Assembly (NCBI GenBank): GCA_903905455.1
Contig: CAIVGN010000231.1
Coordinates: forward strand, 1-59,245
DNA: 59,245 nt
Direction: 5' to 3'
Source: an uncultured Archangium sp.
GTDB lineage: Bacteria; Myxococcota; Myxococcia; Myxococcales; Myxococcaceae
Position 1 is the first letter of the stretch. Every line of letters begins with the position of its first letter. The translations under genes and the position numbers were made by a program. The notes below the pieces were generated by a model. That model made no database searches, was not told the origin of the DNA, and saw only the letters and a program-made list of their open reading frames with translations. This document shows, one piece after another, positions 1 to 9,463 of the stretch.

Positions 1-708
1 CAGTTCATCACCTTCCGCCCAGCGCGGGTTCTTCGCGAGGAAGAAGCGCACGTCGGGGTCGTCGAGCAACCGCTTCGGCACGTCGGCCAGGGCGTCGGTG
101 AGGCGCACCGCGTCGGCCCCCGCGTAGCGCAGCAGGCCCGCGCTTTCGTCCCACGCAGCGCCGAACTTGCCGCGACACAGGGTGTCGATCAACGCGCCTT
201 CCGCCTTCGGGAACGCGGCGTCGTGGCGCGGCCAGTGGTTGGGGAAGTACCGGGAGATGAGCAGGTAGGTGCGGTAGCCCTTGGTGATCAGGAACCAGTA
301 CACCGGCCGGCCCGGCTTCACCTGCCGTTGCACCATCAGGTACCAGATGAAGGCCCGCTGCAGCGCCGTCTGGCCCCAGAAGCCCGGGGTGATGATGGTG
401 TCGCCGGAGAAAACCACGCAGGCCCCGGCCGACTCGAGCTTGAGCAGCGTCGAGAAGCCCTGCACCTGCCCGGACGCGTCCTTGAGCACGATGACGTGGT
501 CCTTCTCGCGGAGGTCGGCCTCGAAGGCCTCCCGGCGCGCCCCCGCGTAGGAGGTCTCGAAGAGCGCCCACATGGCCCCGAGCTCGCGCAAGGTCAACGA
601 GCGGACCCGCCGCACCCGCGCCTGGAGCCCGCGGCTGGGGCGGAAGAAGCCCCGGTGCTGCAGCAACCGCGCAGTGACGGTTCGATGCACGTTTTCGCGC
701 GACGACAC
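1..708 (-). CDS. Hypothetical protein, 3' part cut by window edge
   Basis: This reading frame runs off the left edge, so its C-terminus is missing. It starts at a GTG (706-708) with an AAGG-type ribosome site just upstream and an in-frame TAA at 718-720, which fixes the longest possible start. The visible ~236 residues include a central stretch with an aromatic, Arg-rich helix followed by a Tyr-rich segment (PVYWFLITKGYRTYLLISR). Codon use is strongly G/C at third positions, as in real genes here. I do not recognise the family with certainty. The fold could be GNAT-like, because the gene sits head-to-head with a double-GNAT gene 60 bases away, but that is inference. Confidence 0.7.
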   Translation of the reverse strand, partial: MSSRENVHRTVTARLLQHRGFFRPSRGLQARVRRVRSLTLRELGAMWALFETSYAGARREAFEADLREKDHVIVLKDASGQVQGFSTLLKLESAGACVVFSGDTIITPGFWGQTALQRAFIWYLMVQRQVKPGRPVYWFLITKGYRTYLLISRYFPNHWPRHDAAFPKAEGALIDTLCRGKFGAAWDESAGLLRYAGADAVRLTDALADVPKRLLDDPDVRFFLAKNPRWAEGDEL

Positions 709-767
709 GGGGCCACCTTACCTGCTCACTCGCCCGCGCACCGTGCTTCGGGGCAGAGTCCGGCTCC

Positions 768-1877
768 GTGACGCAAGAAGTGCTCCCCCGCCTCGCCACC
801 CCGGCCGACAACCGCGCCTGCCTCGAGCTGTTCAGCGCGGTGCCCATGCGGGGTGAGCTGGTGCTCTCGACCCAGCGCGAGCCGGACTTCTTCGGCCTCT
901 ACGCGATGCAGCAGGTCGAGCCGTACACCTACGTGGGCGATGACGGCGCGGGTGGGCTGCTGGGCATGGCCACGGCGCTGGTGCGCGAGGGCTGGCTCGA
1001 CGGGGCGCCTGCGCGCGTGGGCTACCTCGGCGACCTGCGGGTGCGCTTCGATCGCGCGCGCACCTTCGGCCGCTTCTTCGGCGACTCCTTCGACGCGCTG
1101 TGCGCGCGCACCGGGTGCAGCGCCTATTACACCTCGATCCTCACCTCGAACCGCGCGGCGATGAACGCGCTCACGCGGCGCAGCAGGCGGCGGGTCAACC
1201 AGCCGTACTACCACCGGCTCCACGGCTTCGACGCGGTGTCGGTGCAGCTCACGCGCAGGCGAACCCCGTCGTCCCCGGTGCGCGTGCGCAGCGCCACGCC
1301 CGCCGACCTGCCCCGGCTCGTCGACGCCCTGGCCACGGCCCACCGCGGCCGCGCCTTCGGGTACCGCTTCGACACAGGCGAGTTCGAGCACCGCCTCGCG
1401 CACTGGCCCGGCTTCACGCTCGACGAGACGCTGCTGGCGGAAGACGCGCAGGGCCAGCTGCTGGGTCTCACCACGCTGTGGGACCCCTCGCCGGTCAAGC
1501 GCTACCGGGTGCACGCCTACGAGGGCTCGATGAAGTGGGTGAAGCGCGGGTTCAACCTCGCGGCCACCCTCGCCCGCTGGCCGAAGCTGCCCGAGCCGGG
1601 GGGCGAGTTCCGCTACGCCTACCTCTCGAACCTCTGGGTGCGCGACGAGTCGAAGGCCACGTTCCGGGCGCTGCTCGAGCACGCCTACGCCCGGCTGCAG
1701 CCCCGGGGCTTCCACTTCTTCACCTTCGAGCTCGACGAGGGCGACCCGCTGGGCGAGGCGCTCTCGGGCTTCATGGCGCGACGGCTGGGCTTCACCCTCT
1801 TCGGCGTCACCCCCGCGAAGCAGTCGCGCGCGCAGTGGCCCGCGGGGCGCACCGGCTTCGAGATCTCCCTCGCATGA
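768..1877 (+). CDS. GNAT-family N-acetyltransferase, two GNAT-like halves
   Basis: A 369-residue cytoplasmic protein, probably an acyl-CoA-dependent N-acyltransferase of unknown substrate. Two GNAT-like halves can be read. The N-terminal half (about 1-165) carries the strand and turn 'ARVGYLGDLRVRFDRARTFG', typical of the acetyl-CoA binding region. A second half starts near residue 175 (VRVRSATPADLPRLV, the usual GNAT beginning) and has 'AYLSNLWVRDES'. The GTG start at 768 has no strong ribosome site; an in-frame ATG at 846 would lose the first motif, so GTG is preferred. Its stop overlaps the next start by 4 bases, so the two are translationally coupled. Confidence 0.8.
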   Translation: MTQEVLPRLATPADNRACLELFSAVPMRGELVLSTQREPDFFGLYAMQQVEPYTYVGDDGAGGLLGMATALVREGWLDGAPARVGYLGDLRVRFDRARTFGRFFGDSFDALCARTGCSAYYTSILTSNRAAMNALTRRSRRRVNQPYYHRLHGFDAVSVQLTRRRTPSSPVRVRSATPADLPRLVDALATAHRGRAFGYRFDTGEFEHRLAHWPGFTLDETLLAEDAQGQLLGLTTLWDPSPVKRYRVHAYEGSMKWVKRGFNLAATLARWPKLPEPGGEFRYAYLSNLWVRDESKATFRALLEHAYARLQPRGFHFFTFELDEGDPLGEALSGFMARRLGFTLFGVTPAKQSRAQWPAGRTGFEISLA

Positions 1878-2131
1878 GCCACCTGGTGCTGCTGGCCGTG
1901 GTCGGCGCGGTGCTCCTGTTGATCGCCGCCGCGAGGTTGTTGACGCGCCGCCGGCCCGATCCCATCGCGCGGCTCAAGCGCCAGTTCGTCAAGCTCTCGC
2001 GGCTCCCTCGCGGGCAGGCCGAGGACGAGCTGATGGACCGCATCGACGCGCTCGCCCTGCGCTACCCGGGCAAGAGCTACGCCTGGTACCTGCAGTGGCT
2101 GGTCACCGACCTCGAGCGCGCCAAGCGCTGA
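1874..2131 (+). CDS. Small single-pass membrane protein
   Basis: An 85-residue protein. An N-terminal hydrophobic helix (about residues 3-22, Leu/Val/Ala-rich) is followed by 'RLLTRRRPD' and a basic, soluble C-terminal domain ending in a Tyr/Trp-rich segment (RYPGKSYAWYLQWL). The start overlaps the end of the double-GNAT gene (ATGA), which suggests one transcript. The positive-inside pattern predicts a cytoplasmic C-terminus. The family is not recognised and no function is claimed. Confidence 0.75.
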   Translation: MSHLVLLAVVGAVLLLIAAARLLTRRRPDPIARLKRQFVKLSRLPRGQAEDELMDRIDALALRYPGKSYAWYLQWLVTDLERAKR

Positions 2132-2135
2132 GCCC

Positions 2136-3023
2136 TCACCCGGCCTTCAGCTCCAGGGCCTGCACCAGGTACACCTCGACGAAGCGCGACGAGTTGACGC
2201 GCAGCCAGGGCAGCCCGTCGCGGCGCTCGACCACGGTGAACTTCGCCTCCGTCGCCAGCCGCTCGAGGGTGTCGTCGAAGCCCGCGCCCAGGGACGGGTC
2301 GGGGGTGGTGACCAGCAGCCGGCCCCCCTTCGCCAACGCGCCCCGGGCCTGCTCGAGAAACGCGGCCGGCTCGTCGAGCAGGTCCACCACGTGCTCGGCG
2401 CACAGCAGGTCGAGGCAGCGGCGCTTGAGCGGCAGCACCTCGGCGTCGAGCACCACGCCCATCACCTCGGCGGACTGGCGCGAGGCCCGGGCCCGCGCCC
2501 GGAACACTGCGCGCAGCGAGAGGTCCGAGACCAGCAGCCGCTCGACCCGCGCCGCCAACACCTCGGAGCGCGCCCCGGCGCCACAGCCGATCTCCAGGGC
2601 CAGCGTCGCCTTGCGGATCTTCCCGTCGAGCCACTGCGCGGGGCCGTCGGCGCGGGCCACCTGCATCAGCTTCGTCAGCGGCGGAGCCCCCGGACCCTTC
2701 ACCGGCGCGGGCGCGTCGTCGCCCGTCGCCTCGTACTTCGTCCAGTCGTCGCCGAAGCTCTCGCGCGTGCCCCGCTCGTCGCCGGCGAAGGCCTCGACCG
2801 CGGCCACCGCCTCGCGGTCGGCGACGCCGTGCTCGGCCATCGCCGCGAGGATCGAGTCGCGGTACTTCGCGCAGTAACCAAAGGGGTCGGTCACCAGCAC
2901 CGGCACGTCACCGAGCAGCGGGTACGGCCCGCACGCGTGGCAGCGCACGAGGAACCGCGCCGCCTCCAGCGCGCCACCACAGCGAGGGCACCGCAGCACC
3001 GCGATCCACCAGGGTCGAGTCAC
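2136..3023 (-). CDS. SAM-dependent methyltransferase with N-terminal zinc ribbon
   Basis: A 295-residue class I methyltransferase. Residues 12-31 hold two CxxC pairs (C12, C15, C28, C31), a Trm112-like zinc ribbon often found in methyltransferases of this type. The Rossmann domain starts near residue 140 with the SAM-binding motif EIGCGAG (144-150), followed by 'LLVSDLSL', the motif-II acidic loop 'VLDAEVLPLKRRCLDLLCAE' and 'GGRLLVTTPDPS'. The substrate cannot be read from sequence; lipid, quinone or peptide targets are all possible. It is a single gene converging on the upstream plus-strand pair with only 4 bases between, so no terminator fits. The GTG start lacks an obvious ribosome site. 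Confidence 0.85.
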   Translation of the reverse strand: MTRPWWIAVLRCPRCGGALEAARFLVRCHACGPYPLLGDVPVLVTDPFGYCAKYRDSILAAMAEHGVADREAVAAVEAFAGDERGTRESFGDDWTKYEATGDDAPAPVKGPGAPPLTKLMQVARADGPAQWLDGKIRKATLALEIGCGAGARSEVLAARVERLLVSDLSLRAVFRARARASRQSAEVMGVVLDAEVLPLKRRCLDLLCAEHVVDLLDEPAAFLEQARGALAKGGRLLVTTPDPSLGAGFDDTLERLATEAKFTVVERRDGLPWLRVNSSRFVEVYLVQALELKAG

Positions 3024-3066
3024 GCGGCGCGTTGTCGCACGAAACGACGCGCGGCGGCGCCACCCC

Positions 3067-3378
3067 TCACTCGAGAATGCAGCCGCGCTTCTCGTCGACG
3101 TAGCGCGCGGTGGCCGCGAAGCTGACGAAGGAGGACGACTCGACGCGCTTGTTGGCCACGTCGAAGCTGAGCTTGGCCACGTCGGGCGAGGCCTTCACCC
3201 ACGCGCGGCAGTAGGCCTCGGGCATCTCCATCACGAACAGGCAGCTGCAGCCCATGCGCGCCGCGTTGCCGACCGCCAGCTCGAGGTCGCTGTTGGCGAA
3301 GGTGCGCGGGGTGCCGTTGGGGTCGGCGCAGCCGCCGAGCGCGGCGAGGGTGAACAGCGCCAGCATCGTCTTCTTCAT
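3067..3378 (-). CDS. Small secreted lipoprotein
   Basis: A 103-residue protein with a lipoprotein signal: MKK, a hydrophobic core, then a lipobox-like LGGC ending at C17. The mature part has four further cysteines (C44, C46, C57 and one near the C-terminus), which fits disulfide bonding outside the cytoplasm. The family is unknown. Its start overlaps the stop of the upstream serine hydrolase by 4 bases, making it the last gene of a three-gene run that also includes the membrane protein at 4514-5155. Confidence 0.75.
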   Translation of the reverse strand: MKKTMLALFTLAALGGCADPNGTPRTFANSDLELAVGNAARMGCSCLFVMEMPEAYCRAWVKASPDVAKLSFDVANKRVESSSFVSFAATARYVDEKRGCILE

Positions 3379-4517
3379 CGCGTCACCGCCAGGCTGAGCT
3401 TGGTGAGCTCGTTCACGTCGATGCTGCCTTCCCGGTCGTCGCCGGTGCGCACCACCACCAGGTCTTCGGAGGGCACCACGATGATGCGCTGGCCCCAGTG
3501 ACCGAGCGCGGCGTAGGTGTCATCGGGCAGGTCCGCCCAGGGCTTGGGCTTGTTGCGCGCGGGCGAGGCCTTGTTGAGCCACCACGAGTAGCCCGAGGGG
3601 GTGTCTTCGGTGTCCGGCGCGGTGGCGGTGAACACGTCCGAGGGCGTGACGCTCGAGGCGACCCAGCCCTCGGGCATGATGCGCGCGCCGTTCCAGCAAC
3701 CATCGTTCATGAAGAGGAAGCCGAACTTCGCGAACTCGCGGGGCGTGGCGAAGACCATCGAGCCGCCCAGCGGCGTGCCCAGCACGTCTTCCTCGAAGAC
3801 CACCCGCTTCATGCCGATGGGCTCGAAGAGCAGCTTCCAGAACACGTCCTTGCCGTGGGCCTTGGCCAGCGCGCGCTTGGCCAGCGCCGAGGCGAGTTCG
3901 GCGTCACCGGTGGAGTAGCTCCAGCGCTTGCCCGGCTCGGCCACCAGCTTGTGCGTGAGGATGTGCTTGAGCTGGTCCCGGTGCCCGGCGCCGTAGAGCA
4001 TCGCGATGACCGAGCTGACCTGGTAGCTGGCGTTCTCGTACTCCTCCTGCCAGCCCAGCGCGGTGCCGAAGGTGATGGCGTCCTTCACGGTGATGGCGCA
4101 CTGCGCGGTGCCCTCGTACTCGGGCAGGTGCTTGCAGATGGAGTCGTCGAGCGTCAGCGCGCCTTCGCGCACCGCGATGCCCACCAGCGCGCTCGAGAAG
4201 CTCTTGGCCACGCTCCAGGAGATGTGGCGCTTGGTCGCGTCGTGCCCGCGGCCGTAGCGCTCGTAGACGAGGACCCCGTTCTTGATGATCACCAGGCCGT
4301 CGGTGCGGAAGCCCTTGCGCTCGGCGTCGGTGCCCACGAGCGTGAAGGCGAAGTCTTCCAGCGCCTTGATGGGCGCGGCCCTGGCGGTCGCGTCGACCAG
4401 GTTCACCGGCCACTCGTCGGTGGGCCACGAGGCCCGCGTGGGGCAGGTCTGCGCCGAGGCGAGCGAGGCGCCCAGGGCGCAGCTCAACGCGAGGCTCTTC
4501 AGGGTGGCGCGCATCAC
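3375..4517 (-). CDS. Serine hydrolase, class C beta-lactamase/esterase family
   Basis: A 380-residue secreted hydrolase. A signal peptide (about 1-22, ending ASAQ) precedes the Beta-lactamase (PF00144) fold. The catalytic SxxK is at S102-V-A-K105 (context ISWSVAKSFSSA). The second motif is YSTG, in place of the usual YxN, and the third is GHWGQ, equivalent to HxG/KTG. This arrangement is nearer to esterase and 6-aminohexanoate-dimer-hydrolase relatives than to true beta-lactamases, so antibiotic hydrolysis should not be assumed. It lies between, and overlaps both, the membrane protein (4514) and the small lipoprotein (3378), so the three are probably co-translated. Confidence 0.88.
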   Translation of the reverse strand: MMRATLKSLALSCALGASLASAQTCPTRASWPTDEWPVNLVDATARAAPIKALEDFAFTLVGTDAERKGFRTDGLVIIKNGVLVYERYGRGHDATKRHISWSVAKSFSSALVGIAVREGALTLDDSICKHLPEYEGTAQCAITVKDAITFGTALGWQEEYENASYQVSSVIAMLYGAGHRDQLKHILTHKLVAEPGKRWSYSTGDAELASALAKRALAKAHGKDVFWKLLFEPIGMKRVVFEEDVLGTPLGGSMVFATPREFAKFGFLFMNDGCWNGARIMPEGWVASSVTPSDVFTATAPDTEDTPSGYSWWLNKASPARNKPKPWADLPDDTYAALGHWGQRIIVVPSEDLVVVRTGDDREGSIDVNELTKLSLAVTR

Positions 4518-5155
4518 AGGCCCACCTTCACCAGCGGCACGAAGGTGGTGTCGCTGACGCCGGGCACGAACGAGGCGACCGTGCCCGTGGTCTTCTTCTC
4601 GGCCAGCGCCATGATCCCCACCGTCGCGCCGCTCATCAGCAGGCCGTCGACCAGGGTGTAGAGCAACAGGGCCACGGGGTTGGTCCAGGCCACCCCGAAC
4701 ACCAGGCTCGCCAGCACGTAGGCCGCGGCGTTGACCACGAAGGCGCCCAGCACCGGAAGCCAGAAGCCGAAGCGGCCCGGCGAGTCCCAGTTGCCCATGA
4801 GCATCGCCGCCAGCACCGTGAGCACCGGGGGCAGGAAGAGGTTCGCCAGCAGCACGGGGATCGCCGCGGCGATGAGGTTGTTCGACAGCGCGCCCAGGCC
4901 CGCGCCGATCAACACGCCCGCCGTCGAGGCCGCGAGGCCCACCGCGGAGGTCTTCGCGAAGAGCTCGCCGTAGCCCATGCGCGGCTGGCAGTGGCAGTCG
5001 TCGTCGGACGCGCCCAGGGCGGCGTCGAGCAGGCGGGGGCTCGCGCCCAGCAACAGCTTCGGCGCGTCACCCAACAGGTGCGCCGAGCGACTCTCCGCCA
5101 GCGCGCTCGACGCGCACAGCGCGAAGGCCAGCGGTACCACCAACAGCTTCGTCAT
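4514..5155 (-). CDS. Signal-peptide-bearing multi-pass membrane protein
   Basis: A 213-residue hypothetical protein. The start at 5155 is supported by a good AGGAG ribosome site 8 bases upstream; the longer frame to 5227 runs through the terminator hairpin and was not used. A signal peptide (MTKLLVVPLAF..., cleavage after SALA) is followed by a CxC pair (DDDCHCQP) and then about four hydrophobic segments with Gly/Ala-rich helices (TAGVLIGAGLGAL). The family is not recognised. It is the first gene of a three-gene overlapping run with the serine hydrolase and small lipoprotein. Confidence 0.75.
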   Translation of the reverse strand: MTKLLVVPLAFALCASSALAESRSAHLLGDAPKLLLGASPRLLDAALGASDDDCHCQPRMGYGELFAKTSAVGLAASTAGVLIGAGLGALSNNLIAAAIPVLLANLFLPPVLTVLAAMLMGNWDSPGRFGFWLPVLGAFVVNAAAYVLASLVFGVAWTNPVALLLYTLVDGLLMSGATVGIMALAEKKTTGTVASFVPGVSDTTFVPLVKVGL

Positions 5156-5204
5156 GGGAACTCCTGGGGGGCAGGTGCAGCTGCCTGCTTCGTAGTGCTT
5201 CGGC

Positions 5205-5247
5205 CCTGAAAACGAAACAGCCGCCACGGCGCGAACCGTGACGGCTG
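5205..5247 (-). terminator. Rho-independent terminator of the respiratory cluster
   Basis: Read on the minus strand, a 12-bp stem (arms 5236-5247 and 5218-5229, one G-U wobble, otherwise perfect) encloses a 6-base loop and is followed directly by a T-rich tract (TTTCGTTTTC, 5208-5217). It lies 24 bases after the stop of actF and before the start of the next minus-strand gene, exactly where a terminator for the ACIII operon is expected. Confidence 0.87.
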
Positions 5248-5270
5248 GAAGCTGCGGCTGAGGCGACGGC

Positions 5271-6506
5271 TCAGTAGTTCTCGTGCACCAGCGACTCGTC
5301 GAGGCGGGGGTCGTTGATGGCCACCGTCTTGTTGCGCTTGAGCAGCACGCCGTAGACCGCGAGGAACACGCCGAAGACCCCGATGAGCGCCGTGAAGTCC
5401 AGGAAGCTGGGGCTCAGGTGCGGCTCGTGGTGCCCCTCGCCGTGCGCGCCGTAGTTGGGCATCACCAGCCAGTAGAGGTCGACGCAGTGCATGACCAGCG
5501 TCCACACCGCGCCCACGCCCAGCAGGGTGCGGTTGCGCTTCACCTTGCGCGAGAGCAGGTAGAGGAAGGGCACGAAGAAGTGCAGCACCGGCAGCCCGTA
5601 CGAGATGTACTGCCAGCCACCTTCCATGCGGACCATGAAGAACTCGGTCTCTTCCGGGATGTTGGCGTACCAGATGAGCACGAACTGGCTGAAGGCGATG
5701 TAGGCCCAGAAGATCGTGTAGCCGAACACGAACTTGCCCAGGTCGTGGAAGTGCTCGGTGGTGATCGCGGTCTTCATCACGCCCGAGCTCTGCGCGACCA
5801 TGGTCATCAGGGTCACGAAGGCGAAGAACGCGAGGATGCCGGCGGCGAAGTAGTACACGCCGAAGATCGTCGAGTACCAGTGCGGCTGCAGCGACATCAG
5901 CCAGTCCACCGCGCCGAACGACAGCGTCACGCCGTAGAGGAAGATGCCGCCCGCGCACACCTTGCGAACGAGGTGCACCAGGCGATCGCGCTCGGCGTGG
6001 TTGTCACCCAGCGAGTCCTGCTTCACCGAGGTGCTGTAGAGGAACCAGCCCAGGGCCGACCACACCGCGAGGTAGATGAACGAGCGCGCGTACCAGAGGC
6101 CCGGCGCGAGGAACCACGCCTTCTTGGCGAGGATCGCGTCGTGCTCGTGGCTCCACGGGTACAGCTCGTGGAAGCCGAGGAAGCCGATGGGCAGCCACAG
6201 CAGCGCGAACACCGGCAGCGTGGCCGCGGTGGTCTCCACGAAGCGGCGCACCACCACGCCCCAGCCCGCGCGCGTGGTGTGGTCGAGCAGCAGCCAGCCC
6301 AGCCCACCCAGGGCAATGGCCAGCACCGACTCGAAGGCGAAGAGGTAGGCGAACATCGCCCGGCCCTTGTTCTCGCCGAAGGCCGAGCCGAGCGTCGCGC
6401 CCAGGCCGGCCACCGCGAGAATGCCGCCGAGCATCGGCAGCTTCGCGAGGAAGCTGGACGGGGGAACCGTAATGTCTTCGGGCTTCTTGATTTCCGAGTG
6501 GCTCAC
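5271..6506 (-). CDS. actF: Alternative complex III subunit ActF
   Basis: A 411-residue integral membrane subunit of the quinol:cytochrome c/electron-acceptor oxidoreductase ACIII. It has about ten hydrophobic helices in the layout of the ActC/NrfD relatives, with His/Glu/Trp residues inside helices ([49 protein letters not shown]). Assignment rests on this pattern plus its place as the last gene of a complete actABCDEF order, 7 bases after actE. In known ACIII structures ActC binds quinol and ActF is the homologous partner subunit. The intrinsic terminator follows the gene. Confidence 0.93.
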   Translation of the reverse strand: MSHSEIKKPEDITVPPSSFLAKLPMLGGILAVAGLGATLGSAFGENKGRAMFAYLFAFESVLAIALGGLGWLLLDHTTRAGWGVVVRRFVETTAATLPVFALLWLPIGFLGFHELYPWSHEHDAILAKKAWFLAPGLWYARSFIYLAVWSALGWFLYSTSVKQDSLGDNHAERDRLVHLVRKVCAGGIFLYGVTLSFGAVDWLMSLQPHWYSTIFGVYYFAAGILAFFAFVTLMTMVAQSSGVMKTAITTEHFHDLGKFVFGYTIFWAYIAFSQFVLIWYANIPEETEFFMVRMEGGWQYISYGLPVLHFFVPFLYLLSRKVKRNRTLLGVGAVWTLVMHCVDLYWLVMPNYGAHGEGHHEPHLSPSFLDFTALIGVFGVFLAVYGVLLKRNKTVAINDPRLDESLVHENY

Positions 6507-6513
6507 ACGTGCC

Positions 6514-7440
6514 TCACTTGAGCGTCTGGATGAAGAGCTTGAGGCTCTCGATCTCGAGATCGTTGAGTTGCTGGGGCGGCATCGCGGGCGGGTAGCCGTT
6601 CACGATCTTCGCCATCGGCTGGAGGATGGACTCCTTGAAGTACGCGTCGTCGACCGTGACCGCGCCGGCGCTCGTCTCTTCGCTGCGACCCCACAGCCCC
6701 TGGAACGTCGGGCCGACGATCTTCGAGCCGTCGGTGGAGTGACAGGCGTTGCAGGTCTTGGCCTTGTAGAGCACCGCGCCGGCTTCCGCCGTGGCGACCG
6801 TGACCACCTGCACCACCACGCCGCCGGGCTCCTGCTGCACCGAGGCGTCCTTCTTCATCTGCTCGCTCTTCACGTAGGCGATGATCGCCCAGCGATCCGC
6901 CACGGGGATCTGCGCCGCGTAGCTGGGCATGTTGCCGTTGTTCACGCCGGCGCGGATGGCCGAGTAGATCTTGCCCACCACCATGTCCTTGGCGATGCGC
7001 TCCAGGTGCAGGCTGGGGGGCGGCACGGTGAGGCGCGGGCCGCCGTCGAGCGCGAGGGCCGCGACGGTGCCCTTGCCATCGAGGTTCGCCCCGTGACAGG
7101 GCAGGCAGTAGATCTGGTAGCGGTCCTGGCCGCGGGACACCTGCTCGTCCCACGCCGACTTCACCGCCGCCGGGAAGGCCTTCGACGGCTGGCCGGCCTC
7201 GTCGACACCCTCTTCGAGCAGCAGGTCGTCGCCGAGCTGGCCCTGGGCCACGGTGCCCTCGACGGGCGCGCGCATCATGCGGCCATCGGCGAACAGCCCG
7301 GTGGTGTCGCGGCGGTACGCCTTGCCCTTCTCCTGGGTGTCCATGTTCTTGATGAGATGGACCGGGCGTTCCTCGGTCTCCCACCCACGGCAACCTGCGA
7401 GCACCGACACCGCCGCGAAGGCGGTCCACTTGAGTGACAT
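6514..7440 (-). CDS. actE: Alternative complex III subunit ActE, lipidated, with two heme c sites
   Basis: A 308-residue lipoprotein cytochrome. The start at 7440 gives a lipobox LAGC with C17 as acylation site. Two cytochrome c domains follow: CLPCH at 112-116 with a likely Met ligand in NMPSY (~171), and CNACH at 230-234 with a likely Met ligand in PPAMPP (~287). ActE of the structurally known complexes carries one heme c, so the second C-terminal domain looks like an added electron-exit module. The 3-base spacing to actD and 7-base spacing to actF support a single operon. Confidence 0.92.
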   Translation of the reverse strand: MSLKWTAFAAVSVLAGCRGWETEERPVHLIKNMDTQEKGKAYRRDTTGLFADGRMMRAPVEGTVAQGQLGDDLLLEEGVDEAGQPSKAFPAAVKSAWDEQVSRGQDRYQIYCLPCHGANLDGKGTVAALALDGGPRLTVPPPSLHLERIAKDMVVGKIYSAIRAGVNNGNMPSYAAQIPVADRWAIIAYVKSEQMKKDASVQQEPGGVVVQVVTVATAEAGAVLYKAKTCNACHSTDGSKIVGPTFQGLWGRSEETSAGAVTVDDAYFKESILQPMAKIVNGYPPAMPPQQLNDLEIESLKLFIQTLK

Positions 7441-7442
7441 CT

Positions 7443-7982
7443 TCACGGCTCCAACTCCTCGACGAGCGTCGCGCCAGCACCCTGGAGCAACGCCTTCGTC
7501 TTCTCGAGGTCGAACTTGGGGTCGGTGGCCTCGACCATGATGAAGAACTTGTCGTCCGTGACGCGCTCGAAGGCCTTCGAGCCGAACGCCGGGTGATGCG
7601 GGCGGGGGAGACCGTTGAGAATCCAGTTCGAGAAGAACGCGGTCACGCAGCTGAAGAGAACGGTGGCCTCGTACCAAACGGGCACGAAGGCCGGCAGCGA
7701 GAACAGCGGCTTGCCGCCCACGATGATCGGGTACGCCGAGCCCATCGCCCACGACTCGAACAGCACCATGAACGCCGAGCCGAAGATGCCCATGGTCAGC
7801 ACGATCCACGGGAGCTTGGAGGCCTTGAGGCCCATCGCCTTGTCCAGCCCGTGCACCGGGAAGGGCACGCAGGCGTCCCACTGCTCGTAGCCCGCGTCGC
7901 GCACCTGCTCGCAGGCCTTGTAGATGGCGTGGGGGTTCTCGTACTGCGCCAGCACGCCCCAGAGGTTGCTCTTGGTGCTCAT
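7443..7982 (-). CDS. actD: Alternative complex III subunit ActD (DUF3341)
   Basis: A 179-residue subunit with a soluble N-terminal domain (starting WGVLAQYENPHAIYKACE, the usual DUF3341 opening) and two transmembrane helices near residues 59-80 and 103-125. The C-terminal soluble part holds 'DDKFFIMVEATDPKFD'. ActD has no cofactor and packs against ActC/ActF in known structures. It lies 2 bases after the stop of actC and 2 bases before the start of actE. Confidence 0.93.
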   Translation of the reverse strand: MSTKSNLWGVLAQYENPHAIYKACEQVRDAGYEQWDACVPFPVHGLDKAMGLKASKLPWIVLTMGIFGSAFMVLFESWAMGSAYPIIVGGKPLFSLPAFVPVWYEATVLFSCVTAFFSNWILNGLPRPHHPAFGSKAFERVTDDKFFIMVEATDPKFDLEKTKALLQGAGATLVEELEP

Positions 7983-7984
7983 GA

Positions 7985-9462
<1,478 letters not shown>

Positions 9463-9463
<1 letters not shown>

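Noticed and set aside
3375-4517. Serine hydrolase as an antibiotic-resistance beta-lactamase
   Set aside because: The second motif is YSTG rather than YxN and the operon has no regulator; esterase-like relatives fit better.
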